From Turritopsis dohrnii (taxonomy: Eukaryota > Cnidaria > Hydrozoa > Anthoathecata > Oceaniidae), in NCBI GenBank assembly GCA_027922465.2, contig BQMF02000300.1, positions 434,001 to 498,000 of the forward strand: DNA of 64,000 nucleotides, written 5' to 3'. Below, in pieces: positions 56,339 through 64,000 of the stretch (positions are counted from its first letter, which is position 1; each line of letters starts with the position of its first letter). Position numbers and translations under genes: made by a program. Below the pieces are notes generated by a model that did no database searches, was not told the DNA's origin, and was given only the letters and a program-made list of their open reading frames with translations.

Positions 56339-57418
56339 CTTATTACTTCAAATGTCCAGATACCAAACTGTGCTCCCTTGCCTCGTTTTGATGTGGTAAT
56401 TTGATGAAAATTTTCAGAAATTGGCCCATAGCAATTTTCAGTTGTGAAAACTTAATATCAAGTAATGTCACAATATAAAAAATCAAAACAAGGTCGGGTT
56501 TGATAGTCTGATAACGTGTATTTAAAGATTTGATTTTGTGAATGTGGGATGGAGATAGAAAAGAGAAGGAAAACAAAATGCTTTATGAATCAATCATTTC
56601 CAGTTCTTTTATGCATAAGTACAGATTCAAAAAAATTCCGACATTCATAGTCGCAAAAAAGAGCATGAACATAAATGATCTATTATAAAAAAAATAGCTT
56701 TTTCGAATGCATAAAGAAACACTAGGAAGTAAAACCAACAAGAAATACATAACAGACATCTTTTAAACTTTGCCAAAATGTTCAGGTAACTTAACCCAGA
56801 TATAATGAACAACATCCAGTTTTATGTTGAAAATTTAAATGTCAATCAACAAAACTCAATTTGTATACATAAAACTTCCTTATTACTTCAAATGTCCAGA
56901 TACCAAACTGTGCTCCCTTGCCTCGTTTTGATGTGGTAATTTGATGAAAATTTTCAGAAATTGGCCCATAGCAATTTTCAGTTGTGAAAACTTAATATCA
57001 AGTAATGTCACAATATAAAAAATCAAAACAAGGTCGGGTTTGATAGTCTGATAACGTGTATTTAAAGATTTGATTTTGTGAATGTGGGATGGAGATAGAA
57101 AAGAGAAGGAAAACAAAATGCTTTATGAATCAATCATTTCCAGTTCTTTTATGCATAAGTACAGATTCAAAAAAATTCCGACATTCATAGTCGCAAAAAA
57201 GAGCATGAACAAAAATGATCTATTATAAAAAAAATAGCTTTTTCGAATGCATAAAGAAACACTAGGAAGTAAAACCAACAAGAAATACATAACAGACATC
57301 TTTTAAACTTTGCCAAAATGTTCAGGTAACTTAACCCAGATATAATGAACAACATCCAGTTTTATGTTGAAAATTTAAATGTCAATCAACAAAACTCAAT
57401 TTGTATACATAAAACTTC
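56339..57418. repeat. 540-bp tandem duplication inside X (copy 2)
   Basis: Second instance of the duplicated 540-bp pair, offset by 5062 bp from the first. The doubling therefore predates the 5-kb duplication. Confidence 0.9.
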
Positions 57419-60400
57419 CTTGAATTCGTCACATATTCCTTTCAAATGAACGGTAACTGATTTGAATCAATGTTTCCTGACCACATATGCTGGAAATGCC
57501 TAACACGTCACATTTGTTACTCCTGTCTTGGTTCAGCAGTTCCATTGTTTCAAGTGTACCAGATATTCCACGACTATAGTGATTCGTCTCAATTCATAAA
57601 TTGATATCAATTACTCTTGATAATGCCTTATACACCTGAAATAGTAAAACCAACAGACAAATTATTAAGAGCATAAATTTCCCATTCACGATACTAAGCA
57701 AAATTATTATATATATTTAACAAAATTATTTAACATAATTAGTGTTTTATTTCGTTCGCTTGTGTATACATGTTTATTTATTTAACATATATAATTATAT
57801 ATATTTTATGTAATTATAATTATATACAGTTATATTAATTACGTAACTGGTAATTTTAGAAATAATTCAAGTAGCATTATGTAAAGTAATAACAATAATT
57901 ACACAAAAACAAATTAACTGATTTGTTTCTTTTGCTCTTCATTGTTGTTTTCTTTTAATTATCTTATCCAATTAAAGAATTTGTAAGCTGCAGCTATTTT
58001 AACTTCAGTTATTTCTCTAGAATTTATAAAATTTCACCCAGACACATGTATTAAATACTACTATGGATTTGACTAATTGAATTCCAAATCAGATAATATT
58101 TTACAATATATATGATGGATAAAATATTATATATATTGTTTACATTTTTTGTTGTTAAGCAGTCCAATTTGATCATAAAATGTGACTACGATTGTACTCT
58201 TTTAAATAGACAAATTCCATGAATGGTGATGTACTGTATACTGTGTTGATGTCTCAGTGATTTAGACATAGAAAATATCAAAGCCATTTTTTTCTGCACA
58301 CACACATATTCTCCCTAACCTGTCGTCAGCATAAAGTTTATCATATACGAAACATGCAAATCATTTCCCATGAACAATAATAAGCTTGCAATTAAGAATT
58401 CAAAAAGGATATATAAATATCTAAAAAGACCTACATTATGAATAAAACTTTATGGGGCATAGTGGTGCTGCACACACCTCATAAACATAAACATTTACAT
58501 TAGATTTTATCATCATCATTGGACTTTTATGTCTTGTTTTGTGTTGTGTGTGGAAATAAAAACAGTTAGGTGGATCAAAATACAACACGAAGTTGAATAA
58601 ACATGTCCTAAAGATATTAGCATATAAATATGGAGAAGAAATAGATGCACTTTCAGAAGCTTTGATTTAAATTTTCAAAAGTATCAACAAGCAATATTCT
58701 CATTAGCTTACAATATTATCGTAAAGGATAAGAGGTATTCCTTATTCACCATTTTCTAAGTTTTTATAATATCCAGAGTATGTTTCCCACACCATTTTAT
58801 GTTGAAAACGAATGCACGTGTTTGGAAATGGAAGATTTTTATTTTTTGTAACCACGCTTTCAAAACATGATTAAAAAAGATTGCAAAGCTTCACGTGTTT
58901 GTTAAGCAATACTTAAATCTGATTGGGAGAATAAAAATTTTCAATCAAACGATATTTTTTCTTGATCAACTATAAATTTAATGAATGCCAATTTTTTTTC
59001 GAAGCAGAGTCATCGAGCGCAAGAAAACAATATTTTACAAGGCTTTGTTGCTCTTACAATTTCAAAACCAAAGATGGCTAAGTTTTATGTGTATATTTGG
59101 AGGTCTATTCAATATTTCTCATACATTTTCCGTGTTTGTTTATGTTTTTTTGCCTCCAAAACCGCGCATGGGACTGGGAACGACAACATGATACGTCACA
59201 TGAAATCCGTCTATATATAATGTTGTTTGCGGAGTAGTTGCGTGTAATCACCCGTTCGCCAGCGAAAATATGGAATGCGTGAAAGCCGGATTTTCATTCG
59301 ACAAAGACAAACCGAGCGAGTTAAATTCGTAACTGTGTGCGTGAATGCGTATCCATGTCAAACCAAAAGAATGTTACTTTTGTTGGCAAAATAATTAATG
59401 CAATGTAAGCCTATCAATACAATGTACTTTTGAGTTATATTGCTATTAAAAATACTCCCGTATATTATTTCAAATGTCGAAATTTTACCAAACCGTACTC
59501 CCACCTCGTTTTGATGTGGTAATTTGATGAAAATTACACAATTAGCTAGCATATCAAAATATAAATAGTCAAAATGTGGTTGGGTTTAATAGTCTGATAG
59601 TGTTTTTTTTTAAGAATTTGATAATGCGAACGTGAGATGGAGATGGAAAAGAGAAGGAATAACAAAATAAAATAAAATACTTTATGAATCAATAATTTTC
59701 AGTTCTTTCATACATAAGTACAGATTCAAAAAATTTTGACACTCACAGTTGTAAAAGTATCCTGCGTAAATAGTAGATATACACACTCAAATATTATCAA
59801 ATAAAGAAGACCAGGAAGTTGAAACCAACAAGAAATACAACAGGCATATTCCAAACTTTTTCCAAAAATGTTTACATTAACCCAGAGATGACAATCAACA
59901 TTCAGTTAATTGAAACTTTAAAAGTCAAAGAAAATTCAATTTAAAACATGCTTTAATGTGTCGTTCCTTTCAAATGAATTATCACTGAAGATATCTTTGA
60001 ATGAATGCTTCCGGAGTATTATTTTTTAACACTTCACTTTGACATTAGTTACTCCTATCTTTGGTTCAGCCCTTCCATTTCAAGTGTACGAGATGTCCAG
60101 CAATTATACATTTCCTCTTCATTCATACATTGATAATGTGATATATATACACCTGAAATAGTAAAACAACATATTAATTAATAAGAGCATAAAATTTCCC
60201 ATTCACAAAATGATAGTAATAAGTTATTAATGTGATTTTTCCTAAGTAAAATCATTTTATGTAATGTTATATTATTAGGTTTTTTGAGCGGGCGGATTGC
60301 TCAAAATGGGTGCGGGATGATTAGGTGCGGTAAAATTAGGTGACTTTCCTAATCATCCCGCACTTTTACTAAATTGGTCACACAAAACAGAACTAGGAAT

Positions 60401-61099
60401 AGCTAGGCAAAGCAAGCATTTTTAAACCTCTGTTTGATGTGTTAACCCAGTGGAAACCTTTTTAAACGGCGCATGGCCTAAATATCCTGCAAATCTTGTG
60501 GATCTGCCGTGGAGCATTTTGATTGGTTGAAAAAGGTTAAACAGTAATTCTTATTGCATCGTTTTATTGACACAACAATGTGTTCGAATATCTTCGAATC
60601 GAATGTAACCAAAAACGTAAATAGCAAGATTATATTGGTTGTCTTTCTTTCGCGCTAAAAGATGGTACGGGATGATTAGGAAAAAATGCGGAATAATTAG
60701 AGTCTTTTTGGATCGAATCATCCCGCATCGAAAAACAGCTATTTTGTCACTTTGAATAATCGTTTGCTGCTAATTTAAGTGCAAAATGGTAGACAGAGAA
60801 GTGACGGAAGTTTTCGCAACGGTACTGCGCAGGGTATCCCGAACGGTTACAAGAAATTTGTAAATTTTCAAAAAGTGCGGAATAATTAGGCAAATTGACT
60901 ATACCGTTTTTCAAAACCTAAACTCTATTTCTGCCAGCAAAAGATCTTAAAAGTTTAGATTAAGTAATTGTTGATATAGAAGGATGCTTTTATGTCCATA
61001 TCCATGTCCTGATTTCTCGTTTTATCTCAAACAGATAGCTTGGGTAAGTAAAACTCATCTTTAGTTAATAAAAAAATGAATAACCCTACAGTGTATAAA

Positions 61100-61261
61100 A
61101 AAGGAGAAAAGCGCAAGCCTACTTCTTTTCTTTGTAACTTCTTTTGATGTTTGACTAACTTGTTTTAAAATTTCAACTTCTTCAGCCGTCGACAAACCTG
61201 CAGCACTGGCACTAACTGCAAAAGCAGTAGCTTTAGGTTTAAAATATGCTTTAATAGACAT
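61100..61261 (-). pseudogene. Pogo-like transposase, first exon
   Basis: From ATG at 61261 the minus strand encodes MSIKAYFKPKATAFAVS, then AGLSTAEEVEILKQVSQTS and KEVTKKR. This Met-(S/P)-I-x-x-Y-F start and acidic-helical segment is what I expect upstream of the YGDYDGHMRAAIAKW sequence at 49656. Coding runs to about 61115, where the array-linked sequence takes over. The donor is unclear: joining ...AAGAAG to ATATGG keeps the frame, but no GT sits exactly there; GTAGGC is one base upstream. Confidence 0.6.
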
Positions 61262-61474
61262 TTTATTGGCAATCAGAAGCGAGAATTTATATGTTAACTA
61301 GTGTTCGTGTGATAAAATTCAAACGTTTTATTTTCACAACAAATTCGAACATATAAAAATGGAACTTACAAATGGAACGTTTTAAGTTCTACGCTGATTC
61401 GAAGAAAATGATTCGAAAACAAACCTCTAAAAAGTTCAGGCAGTTCAGCCGTGTAGGTAAAAACAACATTAATC
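61262..61474. promoter_or_regulatory. Bidirectional promoter region between pogo-like exon 1 and HIRAN gene
   Basis: The two start codons are only about 213 bp apart and face away from each other, so the control sequences of both genes must lie in or near this AT-rich interval. No specific box is identified with confidence. Confidence 0.4.
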
Positions 61475-62242
61475 ATGAGTATAGTTTGTGTTGTATGTGA
61501 CAGTTCAACAAAGTATAAGTGTATGAAATGCCACACTCGTGTTTGCAACAAATCATTAAATTGCTCAATTCCAGTGTCTGAAGATTTTCCGGGATGGGAA
61601 GCGTTTCAACAGATTTCGCTCTGCAAACAACGTAACTCAGAAGCATTTACTACAGCTGAAAAAACTGAACCAACTACTACAAAAGATGATGAGGTTGTTA
61701 TTGTCCAAGTACGTGAAGGAGAATTGAAAGAAAAAAAGAATGGACTATCAAACACAAAAGATATGAAAGTAGAAGAAGCTAGGGAACCAGAAGGAGAGTT
61801 TGTGAAAGTGTTTTGTGCAAGCAGAGGGTATCATGTTTACAGAGAGATCTGGCGACCAAAAATAAATCAATATTTACATATACACCCAGAGAAAAAGAAT
61901 TTGCACGATCCTTATCTGATGGGCATACACGCAAATTTGCCTGGAAAAATAACGGAAAAAACCTTGGTGGGTCATGTTCCTAGAGACATTTCGCGTTTTT
62001 GTTGCTTTTACTCTAAATATGGTGGTGATTTGTCAGCAATTGTAAGGAAAGCAAAATTTCGTCGAAGTCCCCTGCCACAAGGGGGACTTGAAATACCGAT
62101 AACTCTATACATAAGTAAACGTGATTGCAGTGACAAGATCTACAATCAAATGAAAGATTTCGTTAATGAATATTATTTAGAGCCGGAACGAATTCCCATA
62201 AAGGATGAATTCCAAGAACAATTTGATGAAATTGAATTGTAA
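61475..62242 (+). CDS. Zinc-binding plus HIRAN-domain protein
   Basis: 255 codons from ATG to TAA, unspliced. Residues 5-30 hold CVVC, CMKC, C24 and C30 in a pattern like the short zinc-binding heads often found on transposon-encoded proteins, followed by SIPVSEDFPGW. A Lys/Glu-rich linker leads to a HIRAN-type domain at about 112-213: SRGYHVYREIW, the HDPYL motif (144-148), VGHVPRDISRF (165-175) and LPQGGLEIPITLYI. HIRAN domains bind single-stranded DNA ends in HLTF and are also found in many uncharacterised invertebrate proteins. Divergent placement next to the pogo-like exon 1 suggests both belong to one mobile element. The frame is intact. Confidence 0.7.
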   Translation: MSIVCVVCDSSTKYKCMKCHTRVCNKSLNCSIPVSEDFPGWEAFQQISLCKQRNSEAFTTAEKTEPTTTKDDEVVIVQVREGELKEKKNGLSNTKDMKVEEAREPEGEFVKVFCASRGYHVYREIWRPKINQYLHIHPEKKNLHDPYLMGIHANLPGKITEKTLVGHVPRDISRFCCFYSKYGGDLSAIVRKAKFRRSPLPQGGLEIPITLYISKRDCSDKIYNQMKDFVNEYYLEPERIPIKDEFQEQFDEIEL

Positions 62243-62431
62243 AAACTTCTCTACTGTATATATATAGCATATGTAGCAGGAAAAATAGGTATTTTCGGAC
62301 AAAAATAATGATTTTTCTATTTCATCTTTCTTTTTGGTTAAACCTTTTCGCGCAGTCTGAAATTCGCGCGGATTCAAATTCGCGCAGCTAGGCTCTGCAC
62401 GAATTTTAGATTTTAAGACTGAGTAAGGTAC

Positions 62432-63488
62432 CTCATCATGATGAAGTAGCAGCTGTTTTTGTTGGTGAAGATGGTGCACCACAATTACCTCGAGACATTG
62501 TTGTTTACCCTCGAGATAGACCATTGCAGGAATTGCCTTTTCAATCACCTAATATCGATCCAATGGTGTATCCAGTATTTTTTCCAAGAGGAGAGTTGGG
62601 TTGGAGTTCCGACATTCCTCATATAACAGAATATGCAGTAGGTCAGCAACGTCGCACGACCATGCTGCAATATTACACATTTAGGTTTGCATTTAGAGAT
62701 GCGTTTAGCCCCATCTTAAAAGGTAAAAGATTACTTTAACAATATGCCGTGGATAGCTATTGTAAAGTTGAAGCTAATCGTTTGCATTTCATACGGATGA
62801 ACCAGGCAGCTCTTCGGGTTGAACAATATCAAGGCCTTATTGATCATCTTGCCAATGTTGCGCAAAATCGTGGCCTTCATGCAGGCAGACCAGTAATTCT
62901 ACCTTCTTCATTTCAGGGTGGTCCAAGAGCCATGCCACAAAATGATCAAGATGCTATGGCTATGGTCACTAAAATGGGAAAACCAAATTTCGTTTGCAAT
63001 TTCACGTGCAATCCCAAATGGCGAGAAATTACTGAAAATTTGGATAATGAGCCAGCACATTATCAACCTGACTTGGTTGCACGAGTTTTTAATTTAAAAT
63101 TGAAATCACTCTTAGTGGATATAACTCAAAATGGTGTTTTGGGCAAATCCATTTCTCACCTGTATGTTATTGAGTTTCACAAATGTTCTTTTCCTCATGT
63201 ACATATTCTTATCCATTTAGCTCAAGAGGCCAAACTGCAGAAAACTGATGATATTGATAGCTTAATTTCTGCGGAAATACCAGATCCTGAAAATGAACCA
63301 GAGCTACATAACATCATTAGATCATGTATGATTCATGGTCCCTTTGGGAAAGCAAATCCTAATTCAGTCTGCATGGGAGATGATGGCAACTGTACCAAGA
63401 ATTTTCCAAAGCCATTCTGTGATTCAACCCAATTGAATGCAAATGGATCCAATGTATCGCAGACACAATGATGGTCGTACAGTAACAT
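62432..63488 (+). pseudogene. Second Helitron RepHel fragment, broken
   Basis: Plus-strand translation parallels the 37-41 kb RepHel from PHHDEVAAVFVGEDG through the HUH motif (FPHVHILIHL) to the region after CMGDDGNCTK, at roughly 75-80% identity by eye. A TAA at 62737-62739 replaces a Gln codon (RLL-stop-QYAVDSY against KLFQQFAVDCY). A 1-nt shift near 63448 moves MYRRHNDGRTV into the next frame. Both ends are truncated: the 5' end begins abruptly at 62432 and similarity stops at about 63482. No helicase part is present. Confidence 0.85.
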
Positions 63489-63489
63489 A

Positions 63490-64000
63490 ATGGCTGGAAA
63501 ACGTAAAACTGTTACTAGAAAAACATTTCTAAAGTGGCAACAGGCAGATGATTTCGACTTCGAAGTAGATGAGAATGACGATTTGAGTGTCCTGAGATGT
63601 AAAGTTTGCACAACTTACATAGGGGAAATTAGAAAGGAGGCACGAAAAAGGAACATTTGTGGCAATGTTTTAGATGGTATCCTCAACTATACTGATGGTG
63701 TAAAGTATATTCACAAAGCCAACTTTGACAAGCACATTAAATCTGGTTCACTTCATTCTTGGGCAAAGGCGACATACACAAAGACAACAACTGAGTCACA
63801 AAAGCTTTTGGAACCTAACCAAATAACTATTGATGACACGATCGAGAGCTCAGCAAGAGGAAATTATGAAAAGCTTGTTAGAACAGCGCTCCATATCGCT
63901 TTAAAAGAAAAGCCATACTCCGATTTTCCTCACTTGATTGATTTACAAAAGAGCAATGGTTTAAAATTTCTTCAAGGGAAGACACATAGAAAAGCATGCG
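63490..64000 (+). CDS. BED-type zinc-finger protein, N-terminal part (runs off the window)
   Basis: An ATG at 63490 opens at least 170 codons without a stop to the window end. The start is MAGKRKTVTRKTFLKWQQAD. A zinc-finger-like LRCKVCTTYIG (C37, C40) pairs with NFDKHIKSGSLHSW (H82, H89), the widely spaced CCHH of BED/TTF-type fingers found on hAT transposases and the ZNF862-like and KIAA1586-like proteins. LVRTALHIALKEKPYSDFPH (from about residue 135) resembles the region that follows the finger in those proteins. It begins directly after the truncated Helitron. Confidence 0.6.
   Translation, partial: MAGKRKTVTRKTFLKWQQADDFDFEVDENDDLSVLRCKVCTTYIGEIRKEARKRNICGNVLDGILNYTDGVKYIHKANFDKHIKSGSLHSWAKATYTKTTTESQKLLEPNQITIDDTIESSARGNYEKLVRTALHIALKEKPYSDFPHLIDLQKSNGLKFLQGKTHRKAC

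Larger units (their letters stand above)
50149..61099. repeat. Nested tandem array D-X-D-X-D (period about 5.06 kb)
   Basis: A segment D of about 822 bp (50149-50970) recurs at 55210-56032 and 60277-61099. Between the D copies lies X, about 4.24 kb (50971-55209 and 56033-60276). Offsets are 5061-5062 and 5067 bp, the 5-bp excess coming mainly from one extra AAAAT-type unit near 59.66 kb. The copies are almost identical: the other differences I saw are a T-run length, A/T at 51610/56672 and a single base near 51816. D is the right part of the MITE plus pogo-intron sequence. None of the ORFs in X is conserved or recognisable, and I treat X as non-coding. Confidence 0.9.

Noticed and set aside
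50149..61099. LTR retrotransposon (D as long terminal repeats of X)
   Set aside because: D is part of a MITE plus intron sequence, X encodes no gag or pol, and no primer-binding site or target duplication is seen.

Overview
The window is AT-rich animal nuclear DNA. Spliceosomal introns are everywhere, mostly about 80-140 nt with GTAAG/GTATG donors. There are no bacterial-type operons. Several transposable element (TE) classes known from invertebrates occur: animal EnSpm/CACTA (Tnp2), Helitron, pogo-like, Penelope, non-LTR elements and many MITEs. Short CCCTAA-like telomere-type tracts are also present. A non-vertebrate metazoan (cnidarian, sponge or lophotrochozoan) fits best; I cannot fix the species.

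Layout. 1.2-2.0 kb: start of a minus-strand micro-exon gene. 2.46-7.64 kb: a 5.2-kb TIR transposon with a C2H2 zinc-finger/RNase-H-like transposase in two overlapping frames. 8.3-9.1 kb: non-LTR relic. 10.4-14.5 kb: a 12-exon plus-strand gene with an OTU-like and a PHD-like domain, carrying a non-autonomous Helitron in one intron. 15.5-17.9 kb: tRNA-like sequence, two MITEs and a 129-bp tandem repeat. 18.1-23.6 kb: a 16-exon minus-strand HMGXB3-like gene with one in-frame stop, and a Penelope fragment in an intron. 26.4-28.7 kb: a minus-strand gene of symmetrical phase-2 small exons. 30.4-34.0 kb: a damaged poly(A)-tailed non-LTR retrotransposon. 34.9-36.6 kb: a complete nine-exon micro-exon gene. 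37.2-42.5 kb: an apparently intact autonomous Helitron. 43.3-46.5 kb: a CACTA transposase with one stop codon. 48.4-62.2 kb: a pogo-like transposase whose two exons are separated by 11.4 kb of nested MITE plus tandem duplication, next to a divergent HIRAN-domain gene. 62.4-64.0 kb: a second, broken Helitron fragment and the start of a BED-type zinc-finger ORF running off the window.

Most of the real coding content is invisible as long ORFs, because it lies in exons of 18-150 nt. I reconstructed these from splice sites and reading-frame continuity. The observations I rate highest are two genes built from tiny exons that all start and end in phase 1, the D-X-D-X-D tandem array (an ~820-bp segment flanking two copies of a 4.2-kb block), the HMGXB3-like gene with a single nonsense codon, and the zinc-finger TIR transposon. 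Everything here comes from reading the sequence by eye; no database search, folding or alignment program was run.
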